Counted from the stretch's first letter, positions 53,297 through 62,096 are shown. The stretch: DNA of 64,000 nucleotides from WHSW01 sp963740055 (GCA_963740055.1 CAVUCL010000001.1:434001-498000), one strand, 5' to 3'. The notes: generated by a model not told the origin, from the sequence alone. Made by a program: numbers and translations.

Positions 53297-53300
53297 CTTC

Positions 53301-53693
53301 GTGAGCGACGCGGACCTGGGCGCGGTCCGCGAGTTCGTCCACGCCTTCAACACCCAGGACCTCGACCGGTTCGTGTCGGTGCTCGACGACGATGTCGAGA
53401 TGCACACGATGAAGCTCGGCCTGATCCGCGGTCCCGACGCGGCCCGCGCCTGGGCGACCAAGCGACCCGGCGGAGTGCAGCAGACGCTCGAGCTCGAGGA
53501 GCTGCAGCGAAACGGCGATCAGGTCGTCGCCCTGATGCGGCAGGTCTGGCGCTGGGCCGAGGAGGAGGAGGGGGGCGAGCCGGTCGAGATCAGCGAGGTG
53601 GCAGCGCTGTTCACCGTCGTCGATGGGAAGATCACCCGATGGGAGCCGTTCACGGAGCGCGAGCGGGCGCTGGTGGCGGCGGGTATCGTGTGA
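53301..53693 (+). CDS. SnoaL/NTF2-like small protein
   Basis: 130 residues from GTG, four bases after the secA stop. NTF2 cone pattern: VREFVHAFNTQDLDRFVSVLDDDVEM, GPDAARAWA, ALFTVVDGKITRWEPFTERERAL. No catalytic residues can be assigned. Its last codons (GTGTGA) overlap the start of the following protease gene. Confidence 0.75.
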   Translation: MSDADLGAVREFVHAFNTQDLDRFVSVLDDDVEMHTMKLGLIRGPDAARAWATKRPGGVQQTLELEELQRNGDQVVALMRQVWRWAEEEEGGEPVEISEVAALFTVVDGKITRWEPFTERERALVAAGIV

Positions 53694-54982
53694 TCGGAGC
53701 TCGCCGTCGCGCCGCGCCGGTCGCCCTCGCGCTTGTCGCAATCGCGCTCGGGGGAACGCAGGCCTCGGGGCAGGGGCCGACGCCGCGGGTAGTCGGCGGC
53801 TCGCAGGCGACGATCGAGCAGTTCCCGTTCACGGTCGGGATCGCCGACGCACCTGACGGCAGCGGCGGGTTCGCGCGCCAGTTCTGCGGCGGGACCCTGG
53901 TCGCGCCGACGATCGTGGTCTCGGCGGCGCACTGCTTCTTCGAGGGCTCGGGTTCGGCGTTCGAGTTCCCCGAGGACCCGACCGACTTCTCCGCGATCAC
54001 CGGGCTGCGGCAGCTCTCCGACGCCGCGCCGCCGCACGAGATCGTGCTCGAGGAGCTCTACTTCTTCGTCGACGACGGCTCCGGGCCCGAGGCGGAGGCG
54101 GCGACCGCGGCGGCGAACGACCAGAACTTCCTCTACGACGACGACACCTCCGAATGGGACGTGGTCTTCCTCGAGCTCGACTCGCCGGCGCCGGCGCCGG
54201 CGGCGCCGATCCGGATCGCGGGGGCCGGCGAGGCCGACACCTGGGAGCCGGACAGACCGGCGTTCGTGACCGGCTGGGGTGACACGAGCGAGGGTGGGTC
54301 AGCGTCGAACCAGCTCCGCGCCGCGCAGGTCGAGATGATCTCCGACGCCGACTGCGCGACCGCCTACCCGGACCCGCCGTTCGAGTTCTTCGTCGAGACG
54401 ATGGTCTGCGCGGGCATACTCCCCGAGGGCGGCAAGGACACCTGCCAGGGCGATAGCGGCGGGCCCCTGGTCGTCCCGACCACCGCGGGCTTCCGCCTCG
54501 TCGGAGACACCAGCTTCGGCCAGGGCTGCGCGCGGCCGGGGAAGCCCGGCGTCTACGGCAGGCTCGCCGCCGACCCGATCCGCTCGGCGCTCGCCGACGG
54601 GATCGGGGGCGTGGTCTCGGACCCGGTGATCGGAACCGGGGCCGACCCGGCGCCGGCGCCCGCGATCGTGCCCCCCGCGAGCGCGCCCGGGCCCGAGCCT
54701 GAGCCCCCGGTGGTGGACTCGCTCGCCCCCGATACCTCGATCGTCGTCCATCCGCGCAAGCGGGCGCGGAAGCGCCGCGCCAGGTTCACGTTCGCGGCCA
54801 CCGAGCCGGGCTCGTTCGAGTGCCGCCTCGACGGCAAGCCGTTCTCCGCCTGCGAGTCGCCGTTCACCCGCCGGGTGCGCCGCGCTCGTCACCGGTTCGA
54901 GGTCCGCGCGATCGATCTCGCCGGCAACGTCGACCCGACCCCCGACGGCTTTCGCTGGAAGGTGCGCCGCCCGCGCCGTTGA
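53690..54982 (+). CDS. Secreted trypsin-like serine protease 1 (S1A) with basic Ig-like tail
   Basis: 430 residues from GTG 53690, coupled to the previous stop. Signal peptide (RRRAAPVALALVAIALGGTQASG), activation-like site RVVGGSQ, then the S1 domain: VSAAHCFF (His), SEWDVVFLEL (Asp), DTCQGDSGGPL (Ser, with Asp at the S1 pocket position, so trypsin specificity for Arg/Lys). A Pro/Ala linker leads to the ~80-residue basic C-terminal module (KRARKRRARFTF, SFECRLDGKPFSAC) shared with the next gene and with the 26375 protein. Placed in the secA-prfB interval. Confidence 0.92.
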   Translation: MIGARRRAAPVALALVAIALGGTQASGQGPTPRVVGGSQATIEQFPFTVGIADAPDGSGGFARQFCGGTLVAPTIVVSAAHCFFEGSGSAFEFPEDPTDFSAITGLRQLSDAAPPHEIVLEELYFFVDDGSGPEAEAATAAANDQNFLYDDDTSEWDVVFLELDSPAPAPAAPIRIAGAGEADTWEPDRPAFVTGWGDTSEGGSASNQLRAAQVEMISDADCATAYPDPPFEFFVETMVCAGILPEGGKDTCQGDSGGPLVVPTTAGFRLVGDTSFGQGCARPGKPGVYGRLAADPIRSALADGIGGVVSDPVIGTGADPAPAPAIVPPASAPGPEPEPPVVDSLAPDTSIVVHPRKRARKRRARFTFAATEPGSFECRLDGKPFSACESPFTRRVRRARHRFEVRAIDLAGNVDPTPDGFRWKVRRPRR

Positions 54983-55048
54983 GCGGCTCGCGCCCACGGC
55001 ACCGGTGAACTGCGACGAAGTCGACCGAGGTTCGCAAGGCTGTCGCAG

Positions 55049-56254
55049 ATGAACGCTCGAGCCCTCGCCGCGGTCGCGACCGCCACCCTGCTCGCCGTGC
55101 TCGCGGGCGCGCTGCCGGCGAGCGCGCGCGACCCCGAGCCGCGGGTCGTCGGCGGGCAGCAGACCGAGATCTCGGAGTGGCCGTGGCAGGTCGCGATCGC
55201 CGATCCACCGGCCCCGGGCGAGGACGGATACGACCGTCAATTCTGCGGCGGCTCGCTGGTCGCCCCGACCGTGGTGGTCACGGCCGCGCACTGCGCCTAT
55301 GACTTCGAGGCGTCCGAGTTCCAGCCGCCCGAGGCGTTCTCGGTGATCTCCGGGCGGACGACGCTCTCCTCCGACGAGGGGGCGGAGACGCCGGTCGTCG
55401 ACCTCTTCTACTTCGTCGAGACCGCGAGCGGCCCGGCGGCGCAGTCGCAGACCGAGCCGGCCGCCGGGCCCGCCCTCTACGACCCCGAGGAGTCCGAGCA
55501 ATGGGACGTCGTCCTGCTCGAGCTCGACTCGGCGGCCCCGGCGCCGGCGGCGCCGATCCAGATCGCGGGCGCCGGCGAGCGCGATCTCTGGGAGGCCGGC
55601 GACCCGGCCTTCGTCACCGGCTGGGGCTCGATCGCGACCGCCTTCGGGCCCTATCCGGACGACCTTCAGGAGGCCGAGGTCGAGATCGTCGCCGACGGCG
55701 ACTGCGAGTTCGCCTACGGGGGCTCGTTCTTCGTCGAGACGATGGTCTGCGCGGGCCTCTATCCGGAGGGCGGCCGCGACAGCTGCCAGGGCGACAGCGG
55801 CGGGCCGCTCGTGGTTCCGGCGGCCGCCGGAGGATTCCGTCTCGTCGGCGACACGAGCTTCGGCACCGGCTGTGGCCTGCCCGGCTTCCCCGGCGTCTAC
55901 GGCCGGCTCGCCGACGATCCGATGCGCTCGGCGCTCGAGGCGGCGGTGCTCGAGATCGCGGGCGTCGACATCACCGGCGAGCCGCCGCCCGACACCGCCG
56001 CCCCCGAGACGACGATCACCAAGCGCCCGAAGAAGCGCGGCGGCAAGCGCAGGGCGCGGTTCAGGTTCGTCGCCGACGAGGCGGCGACGTTCGCGTGCAA
56101 GCTCGACCGGCGCCCGTTCAAGCCCTGTGACTCGCCGTTTAGAAAGCGAGTCGGGCGCAAGCGCCACCGGTTCAAGGTGCGCGCCACCGATGCCGCCGGC
56201 AACGTCGAGGCGAAGCCCGCCGTCTACCGCTGGAAGGTGCGCCGTCGGCGCTGA
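55049..56254 (+). CDS. Secreted trypsin-like serine protease 2 (S1A) with basic Ig-like tail
   Basis: 401 residues, a paralogue of the protease just upstream. Signal peptide (AAVATATLLAVLAGALPASA), RVVGGQQ, VTAAHCAY (His), EQWDVVLLEL (Asp), DSCQGDSGGPL (Ser plus pocket Asp). Same sequence FFVETMVCAG before the active site as its neighbour. The C-terminal basic module carries KKRGGKRRARFRF, TFACKLDRRPFKPC and HRFKVRAT. The tandem pair arose by duplication and sits between secA and prfB. Confidence 0.92.
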   Translation: MNARALAAVATATLLAVLAGALPASARDPEPRVVGGQQTEISEWPWQVAIADPPAPGEDGYDRQFCGGSLVAPTVVVTAAHCAYDFEASEFQPPEAFSVISGRTTLSSDEGAETPVVDLFYFVETASGPAAQSQTEPAAGPALYDPEESEQWDVVLLELDSAAPAPAAPIQIAGAGERDLWEAGDPAFVTGWGSIATAFGPYPDDLQEAEVEIVADGDCEFAYGGSFFVETMVCAGLYPEGGRDSCQGDSGGPLVVPAAAGGFRLVGDTSFGTGCGLPGFPGVYGRLADDPMRSALEAAVLEIAGVDITGEPPPDTAAPETTITKRPKKRGGKRRARFRFVADEAATFACKLDRRPFKPCDSPFRKRVGRKRHRFKVRATDAAGNVEAKPAVYRWKVRRRR

Positions 56255-56295
56255 CCGCGATCCGGGCCGCCTCGCGGAGCGAGTACGCTCGGGCC

Positions 56296-57409
56296 ATGGC
56301 CGAGGCACCTTCGAAGGAGGCCGTGAGCGAGCGGATCGCCGAGATCCGCCAGGGCCTGACGCTGCTCGCGGACTACCTTTGACCCGGCCGGACTCGAGGC
56401 GAAGGTAGGCGAGCTCGAGGCGGAGATGGGCGCGCCCGGCTTCTGGGACGACCAGGAGCGTGCGGCCCAGACCTCGTCCGCGCACGCGCGCGCGCAGCGG
56501 CGGCTGGCGACCTTTCGCGAGCTCGAGCGCGATGCCGGCGACCTCTCCGAGCTCGCCGAGATGGCCGACGAGGACGCCGAGCTCGCGGCCGAGCTCGGCT
56601 CGCAGCTCGACTCGGTCGAGTCGCGGCTCGCCGAGCTCGAGGAGGCGCGGCTGTTCAGCGGCGCCTACGACGCCGGCGACGCCGTGGTCACGATCCGCTC
56701 CGGCGCCGGCGGCACCGACTCTCAGGACTGGGCCGAGATGCTGCTGCGGATGTACCTGCGCTGGGCCGAGCGGCGCGGGTTCGAGGTCGAGATGGCGGAG
56801 GCGTCGGAGGGCGAGGAGGCGGGGATCAAGTCGGCGAGCTTCATCGCCAAGGGCGAGAACGCCTACGGCCTCTTCGCCGCCGAGCGCGGGGTTCACCGGC
56901 TGGTCCGGATCTCGCCCTTCGACGCGCAGTCGCGCCGCCACACCGCCTTTGCCCAGGTCGACGTCGCGCCGCTGGTCGACGACGCGGTCGAGGTCGAGCT
57001 CGACGAGGAGCAGATCCGCGTCGACACCTACCGCGCCTCGGGCGCCGGCGGCCAGCACGTGAACAAGACCGACTCCGCGGTGCGTCTCACCCACGAGCCG
57101 ACCGGGATCGTGGTCCAGTGCCAGAACGAGCGCTCGCAGACCCAGAACAAGGCGACCGCGATGCGGATGCTGCGCGCGCGCCTGCTCGAGGAGGAGGAGC
57201 GCAAGCGCGCCGAGGAGCTCGCCGCCGAGCGCGGCGAGCAGAAGGCGGCGGAGTGGGGCTCACAGATCCGCAGCTACACGCTGCACCCGACGACGCGGGT
57301 CAAGGACCACCGCACCGGGGTCGAGGTCGGGGACGCGAACCGGGTCCTCGACGGCGACCTCGACGGCTTCGTCCGCGAGTACCTGCTGAGCGCCGCGCGG
57401 GCGGGCTAA
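56296..57409 (+). CDS. prfB: Peptide chain release factor 2, with programmed +1 frameshift
   Basis: 370 residues in two frames. ATG 56296 reads 28 codons ending LADYL, then a UGA at 56380-56382; the +1 frame continues DPAGLEAKVGELEAEMGAPGFW to the stop. Landmarks: GAGGTDSQDWAEMLLRMYLRW (GGQ-domain start), ASGAGGQHVNKTDSAVR (GGQ motif) and the SPF tripeptide in ISPFDAQSRRH. RF2 ends translation at UGA and UAA. The frameshift places its own synthesis under RF2 control. Confidence 0.95.
56377..56383 (+). promoter_or_regulatory. RF2 autoregulatory frameshift site CTT-TGA-C
   Basis: Codon 28 (CTT) and the in-frame TGA form the classical slippery sequence CTTTGAC; +1 slip on CTT reads GAC next and restores the RF2 frame. 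An upstream SD-like stimulator is not obvious (CCAGGG lies about 23 bases before). Confidence 0.92.
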
Positions 57410-57450
57410 GCGCCGAGGGGCCGGGGCTTGCCCGTGACGGGGACACGGGA

Positions 57451-57456
57451 TAGGCT
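57451..57456 (+). promoter_or_regulatory. -10 element TAGGCT of the propeller/RTX gene
   Basis: TAGGCT ends six bases before the GTG at 57463; leaderless spacing. An inverted repeat CCCGTG/CACGGG (57431-57449) lies directly upstream. Confidence 0.5.
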
Positions 57457-57462
57457 CGCCGC

Positions 57463-59526
57463 GTGAACGTTGGCAGGGCAGCGATCGCGGCGACGGTGGC
57501 GCTGACCGCGCTGGTCGCTCCGGCGGCGGCGAGCGCGGTACCGGGCGACCTCGACTACCAGGGCTGCATCACCGGTAACGAGCAGGTCGGGCCCTCCGGA
57601 AGCGATGCCTGCGCCGCGATACCGGCCGCCGCCGGGACGCTCTCCGGTCAGTACTCCGGGCTCGACCGGCTCGAGTCGATCGCCGTCAGCCCCGACGGCG
57701 CCTCCGTCTACGTGGTCGCGGGGTCGTGGGACGATGCGATCGCGAGCTTCGACCGCGACCCGTCCACCGGCGCGGTCACTTACGCCGGGTGCCTGAGCGG
57801 GGACTTCAACAACTCCGGGTGCTTCGCGATCGAGTCGGCGACCGCCGGCGGGACCGACTCCGGGCTCAATCACCCCGAGTCTGTGGCGGTGAGCCCGGAC
57901 GGGCGCTCGGTCTACGTGACCAGCCGCTTCGACGACGCGATCTCGCACTTCGCCCGCGACCTCGACACCGGGGCGCTCAGCTACGTCGGCTGCGACTCGG
58001 CCGAGGACCAGAGCGTCCCGCCCTGCGATCCGATCGGGGCGCCGGACTCGAACGGGACCGATACCGGCTTTGACGATCCGAAGCTGAAGGCGGCCGTCGT
58101 CAGTCCCGACGGTCGCTTCGTCTACGCGGTCGGTGCCGAGGACGACTCGGTTGTGACCTTCGACCGCAGCACGAGCACCGGGGAGCTCAGCTTCGCTTCC
58201 TGCCTGACCGGAGACTCGATCATCGCCGGCGGCAATTGCGACGCCGGCCCGACCGCGACCTCAGGCGGCGCGGGGTCCGGCCTGTCCGATCCCCGCTGGC
58301 TTACCTTAAGCCCAGACGGGGCCCACCTCTACTTGGTAGCGGCCCGCGACGCGACCTTCGTCCACTTCAGCCGCAACGCGAGCAGCGGGGCGCTGACGTT
58401 CGAGCAGTGCGTCACCGGCGACAGCGACCTGACGTTCTGCGACCAGGCTCCGGAGGCGAATCCCGCCGCCAACGGCTCCGGCTTCGCCAACCCGCGCGCC
58501 TTCGCGCTCAGCCCGGATGGTGAGTTCGCCTACGGCACGGGCTCGAACGACTCCGCGGTGCTCAGCTTCGATCGCGATCCGGACTCCGGCGGCCTCGTCT
58601 TCGACTCCTGCCTGACCGCGGCCGAGGGCAGCGGCCCTGGCGGCACCGGGGCGTGCTCGGCGCTCCCGAACTCGACCGTGAACGGCGACGGCAGCGGCTT
58701 CGACGGTATGCGCTCGATGGCGACCAGCACCGACGGCGTCTCGCTCTACATCGCCGCGCAGTTCGATTCGGCGCTTGTGAACTTCGACCTCGACCCGTCC
58801 ACCGGCGCGCTCAGCCTCGACTCCTGCATCACCGGCGACACGGACGTAGCCTGCGACGAGATCGCTAGCGCGACGCCCGGCGGGATCGAATCAGGGCTCT
58901 GGGGCCTCGAGACGATCGCGCTGAGCCCGGACGACAGCTCGCTCTACGGAGCGGCCGAGGACGACGACGCGGTCTCGCACTTCGCGCGCGAGCCGGTGCC
59001 CGCCCCGCCGCCGGCCGAGCAGGGGACCTGCCGCGGCGCGACCGTGGAGAAGACGGACGGCAGCGCCGGCAACGACACGATCGTCGGCACCGCCGCGACC
59101 GACCTGATCAACGGACTCGGCGGCGCCGACAACCTCGATGGCGCCGCCGGCGCCGACTGCGTCAACGGCGATCAGGGCAAGGACGTCGCCAAGGGCGGCG
59201 CCGGCCGCGACAACGTCCGGGGCGGTGCCGGGCGCGACAAGGTCAAGGGAGCCGACGGCAAGGACAAGCTCAAGGGCGGCGGCGGCAAGGATCGAGTCGC
59301 GGGCGGCGGCGGCAAGGACAAGCTCAAGGGCGACGCCGGCAAGGACAAGCTCAAGGGCGGCGGCGGCAAGGACAAGCTCAAGGGCGGCGCCGGTCGCGAC
59401 AAGCTGCGCGCGAACGACGGCAAGCGCGATCGCGTCAACTGCGGTGGTGGCAAGGACCGGGCGGCGGTCGACGAGCGCGACAAGGTCGCTCGCAACTGCG
59501 AGCGGGTCAGCCTCGCGGTCACCTGA
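57463..59526 (+). CDS. Secreted seven-blade propeller with lysine-rich RTX C-terminus
   Basis: 687 residues from GTG. Signal peptide (AAIAATVALTALVAPAAASA). Seven repeats of about 65-75 residues follow, each with SVAVSPDG-, SVYV- and TGAL-type strands and a C(I/L/V)(T/S)G motif (for example GCITG, GCLSG, SCLTG, QCVTG), giving a YncE/lactonase-type beta-propeller. Residues ~530-680 are hemolysin-type calcium-binding-like nonapeptides, starting GNDTIVGTAATDLING and turning into Lys-rich GGGGKDKLKGG units. Ends with paired Cys (VNCGG, RNCERV). Probably an adhesin or envelope protein. Confidence 0.85.
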   Translation: MNVGRAAIAATVALTALVAPAAASAVPGDLDYQGCITGNEQVGPSGSDACAAIPAAAGTLSGQYSGLDRLESIAVSPDGASVYVVAGSWDDAIASFDRDPSTGAVTYAGCLSGDFNNSGCFAIESATAGGTDSGLNHPESVAVSPDGRSVYVTSRFDDAISHFARDLDTGALSYVGCDSAEDQSVPPCDPIGAPDSNGTDTGFDDPKLKAAVVSPDGRFVYAVGAEDDSVVTFDRSTSTGELSFASCLTGDSIIAGGNCDAGPTATSGGAGSGLSDPRWLTLSPDGAHLYLVAARDATFVHFSRNASSGALTFEQCVTGDSDLTFCDQAPEANPAANGSGFANPRAFALSPDGEFAYGTGSNDSAVLSFDRDPDSGGLVFDSCLTAAEGSGPGGTGACSALPNSTVNGDGSGFDGMRSMATSTDGVSLYIAAQFDSALVNFDLDPSTGALSLDSCITGDTDVACDEIASATPGGIESGLWGLETIALSPDDSSLYGAAEDDDAVSHFAREPVPAPPPAEQGTCRGATVEKTDGSAGNDTIVGTAATDLINGLGGADNLDGAAGADCVNGDQGKDVAKGGAGRDNVRGGAGRDKVKGADGKDKLKGGGGKDRVAGGGGKDKLKGDAGKDKLKGGGGKDKLKGGAGRDKLRANDGKRDRVNCGGGKDRAAVDERDKVARNCERVSLAVT
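59173..59430 (+). repeat. In-gene tandem repeats encoding lysine-rich RTX units
   Basis: Imperfect 27-base units of the type GGCGGCAAGGACAAGCTCAA plus flanking bases are repeated head to tail and translate to GGGGKDKLK. These repeats can slip in replication or confuse assembly. Confidence 0.85.
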
Positions 59527-59553
59527 GCGCTCCCTGCTCGGCGACCGCCCGAC

Positions 59554-59559
59554 TATCGT
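59554..59559 (+). promoter_or_regulatory. -10 element TATCGT of the FIST/nadC operon
   Basis: TATCGT ends six bases before the ATG at 59566, no Shine-Dalgarno; leaderless spacing. Confidence 0.5.
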
Positions 59560-59565
59560 TGGCGC

Positions 59566-60726
59566 ATGGCGGTCAGGGTCGCGGTCGGCGTCTCGGACGA
59601 GCTCGATCCGGTCGGGGCGTTCGGCGAGGCGGCCGAGGAGGCCGCTCACGGACTCGGCGAGCGCTGCGACCTGGCGCTGATCTTCGCCGGTGCGCCCCAC
59701 CTCGCGCACGCGAAGACGATCCTCGGCCAGGTCCACGAGCGGCTCGAGCCGCGGGCGCTGGTCGGGTGCGGCGCCGGCGGCGTGCTCGGCGGTGGGCGCG
59801 AGATCGAGGAGGGGCCGGGCGCGGTCGTTTGGGCGCTGTCGGCTCCCGAGGCGCGAATCGCCACCCATCACTTCGAGGTCGAGCCGGCCGAGCACGGGGT
59901 GGCGCTGCGCGGGGTCGGCGAGGCGGAGGACCTCGGCGAGGCCCTGGTCGTGCTCGCCGACCCCTACACGTTCAGCGCCGAGGCACTGCTCGCGCACCTG
60001 AACACGGAGCGGCCCGGGATGCCGGTGCTCGGCGGTCTGGCGAGCGCCACCGCGGCCGGGTCGGCGGCGCTGTTTCGCGACGGCGAGGTGCTCGGCGCGG
60101 GTGCGGTCGCCTGCTCGCTCGAAGGGCTCTCGCTGGTGCCGTGCGTCTCGCAGGGGGCGACCCCGATCGGGCCCGAGATGACGATCACGGCGGCCGAGGG
60201 GAACCAGATCTCCGAGCTCGCCTCGCGGCCGGCGATTGCGCGCCTGAGCGAGGCGATCGGCGAGCTCCCGGGACGCGAGCAGGCGCTCGCCGCGGAGGGC
60301 CTGATGCTCGGCGTGGTGATCGACGAGAACCAGCCCGACTACGAGCGCGGCGACTTCCTCGTTCGCCCGATCATCGGCGCCGACCCGGCTGCCGGGACCC
60401 TGGCTCTCGGCGAGCGCGTCCGTGTCGGCCAGACGGTCCGCATGCACGTCCGCGACGGCGCGACCGCGGACGAGGACCTGCGCGACGCGCTTCGCGCCCA
60501 GGCGGCGGCGCTGGGCGAGACTGGCGCCGCCGGGGCGCTGATGTTCACCTGCAACGGACGTGGTTCGCACATGTTCGACGTCCCCGATCACGATGCCGCC
60601 GCCCTCGACGACGCGCTCGGCGCCCCGGCGGGCGGCTTCTTCTGTGCCGGCGAGATCGGCCCGGTGGGCGGGCGCAACTTCCTCCACGGCTTCACCGCGA
60701 CGATCGCGGTCATCCCCCGCGGTTGA
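59566..60726 (+). CDS. FIST-domain protein
   Basis: 386 residues. FIST_N region ALVGCGAGGVLGGGREIEEG, FRDGEVLGAGAVACSL; FIST_C region ending with MFTCNGRGSHMF, DHDAAALDDAL and GGFFCAGEIGPVGGRNFLHGF. FIST domains are sensory modules thought to bind small ligands such as amino acids; no output domain is attached here. The stop overlaps the nadC start by one base (TGATG). Confidence 0.88.
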   Translation: MAVRVAVGVSDELDPVGAFGEAAEEAAHGLGERCDLALIFAGAPHLAHAKTILGQVHERLEPRALVGCGAGGVLGGGREIEEGPGAVVWALSAPEARIATHHFEVEPAEHGVALRGVGEAEDLGEALVVLADPYTFSAEALLAHLNTERPGMPVLGGLASATAAGSAALFRDGEVLGAGAVACSLEGLSLVPCVSQGATPIGPEMTITAAEGNQISELASRPAIARLSEAIGELPGREQALAAEGLMLGVVIDENQPDYERGDFLVRPIIGADPAAGTLALGERVRVGQTVRMHVRDGATADEDLRDALRAQAAALGETGAAGALMFTCNGRGSHMFDVPDHDAAALDDALGAPAGGFFCAGEIGPVGGRNFLHGFTATIAVIPRG

Positions 60727-61571
60727 TGGAGGACGCGGAGCTCGTCGCGCTCGCCCTCGCCGAGGACGTCGGCGCCGGCGACCTGACCGCGGAGGCGGTC
60801 GTCGGCGCCGGCGCGACCGCCAGCGCGCGCCTGGTCCAAAAACAGCCCGGGGTGCTGTTCGGGCTCGAGCTCGCGGCGCTCGCCTTCGAGCAGGCCGGCG
60901 CCGGCGGGCTCGAGGCGCTCGCGCCCGAGGCCGAGTGGCGCGACGACGTCCCGGTCGACGTCGCCCGGGTCTCCGGCCCGGCGCGCGCGCTGCTCGCCGC
61001 CGAGCGCACGGCGCTCAACTTCCTCGGCCACCTGTCGGGGGTGGCGACGCTGACGGCGCGCTTCGTCGCCGCGGTCGAGGGCAGCGGTGCAGCGATCCTC
61101 GACACCCGTAAGACGACCCCGGGACTGCGCCGGCTGGAGAAGGCGGCCGTCGCGGCGGGCGGCGGTCGCAACCACCGGCTCGGGCTCGACGACGCGATCC
61201 TGATCAAGGAGAACCACATCGCGCTCGCCGGCGACCTGACCGCTGCGGTTGCCGCGGCGCGCGCCGCCCACCCCGGGCTCGAGGCCGAGGTCGAGTGCGC
61301 GACCCTGGCCGAGGTCGACGAGGCGCTCGCCGCCGGCGCCGGGCGCCTGCTGCTCGACAACATGGACGCAGCCGAGCTGCGCGCCGCGGTCGCCGCCCGC
61401 GACCGCGCCGGAGGGGCCGCCGAGCTCGAGGCCTCGGGCGGGGTTTCGCTCGAGACCGTCGCCGAGATCGCCGCCACCGGGGTAGAGCTGATCTCGGTCG
61501 GGGCGCTGACGCACTCGGCCCCGGCGCTCGACCTGAGCCTGCTGATCGGCCCAGGGGGCGAACGGCTGTAG
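60726..61571 (+). CDS. nadC: Quinolinate phosphoribosyltransferase (nicotinate-nucleotide pyrophosphorylase)
   Basis: 281 residues. N-terminal LALAEDVGAGDLTAEAV, LNFLGHLSGVATLTARFV, ILDTRKTTPGLRRLEK, NHRLGLDDAILIKENHI, EVECATLAEVDEAL, LLLDNMDAAELR and ISVGALTHSAPALDLSL. All expected substrate-binding Arg, Lys and His residues are present. Makes nicotinate mononucleotide from quinolinate in NAD synthesis. nadA and nadB are not adjacent; it is coupled instead to a FIST protein. Confidence 0.96.
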   Translation: MEDAELVALALAEDVGAGDLTAEAVVGAGATASARLVQKQPGVLFGLELAALAFEQAGAGGLEALAPEAEWRDDVPVDVARVSGPARALLAAERTALNFLGHLSGVATLTARFVAAVEGSGAAILDTRKTTPGLRRLEKAAVAAGGGRNHRLGLDDAILIKENHIALAGDLTAAVAAARAAHPGLEAEVECATLAEVDEALAAGAGRLLLDNMDAAELRAAVAARDRAGGAAELEASGGVSLETVAEIAATGVELISVGALTHSAPALDLSLLIGPGGERL

Positions 61572-61574
61572 GGT
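61569..61574 (+). promoter_or_regulatory. -10 element TAGGGT of the 61581 gene
   Basis: TAGGGT overlaps the nadC stop codon and ends six bases before the GTG at 61581; leaderless spacing. Confidence 0.45.
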
Positions 61575-61580
61575 CGAAGC

Positions 61581-62096
61581 GTGGCGGCGACGAAGGCGAT
61601 CCGCGAGCGGCGCGAGGCGATCGTCGTCGAGCACATGGAGTCCGAGAACCGCCACGCCTTCGACGTCACGCTCGCGACCTTCGACCATCCCCGCTACGAG
61701 CTGATCGCCACCGGCGAGGTGCACGACGGCGCGGCCGCCGTCGCCGCCTACTTCGAGGAGACGCGGACCGCCTTCCCCGACCAGCGCAACGAGCTGATCG
61801 CGATGCACCACGCCGACGACGCGGTGACCGTCGAGGCACTGCTGCTCGGCACGCACCTCGGCTCCTTCCGAGGGTTGCCACCGACCGGTCGCGCGTTCGA
61901 GATGCGCTTCTGCGCCCTGTTCGTCTTCGAGGACGACCGGCTCGTGTGCGAGCGCGTCTACTTCGACACCGCGACGATCCTGCGCCAGCTCGGGATCGCA
62001 CACGACCCGCTCTCGCTGCGCGGGCGCCTCGCGACCGTCGCCAACCACCCGATCACCGTCGGGCGGGCGCTGGCCCGCCGGACGCTCGGCCGCTGA
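61581..62096 (+). CDS. SnoaL-like polyketide-cyclase/ester-cyclase family protein
   Basis: 171 residues from GTG. Cone-shaped NTF2/SnoaL fold: HMESENRHAFDVTLATFDHPRYELIATG, AAVAAYFEETRTAFPDQRNELIAMHHADD, EALLLGTHLGSFRGLPPTGRAFEMRFCALFVFEDDRLVCERVYFD (read in segments). This matches the ester-cyclase group found in many genomes without polyketide genes, so a real cyclase role is not implied. C-terminal extension ~30 residues. The stop overlaps the next ORF. Confidence 0.8.
   Translation: MAATKAIRERREAIVVEHMESENRHAFDVTLATFDHPRYELIATGEVHDGAAAVAAYFEETRTAFPDQRNELIAMHHADDAVTVEALLLGTHLGSFRGLPPTGRAFEMRFCALFVFEDDRLVCERVYFDTATILRQLGIAHDPLSLRGRLATVANHPITVGRALARRTLGR

Noticed and set aside
56380..56382. 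The in-frame TGA in prfB as a pseudogene or sequencing error.
   Set aside because: The CTTTGAC context and exact continuation in the +1 frame are the known RF2 frameshift site.
54299..57094. A 931-codon antisense open frame across the proteases and prfB.
   Set aside because: Antisense shadow; three real genes with catalytic motifs lie on the plus strand.
59173..59430. Tandem repeats at the end of the propeller gene as a CRISPR array.
   Set aside because: Repeats are directly adjacent with no unique spacers, keep the reading frame and encode RTX-like units.
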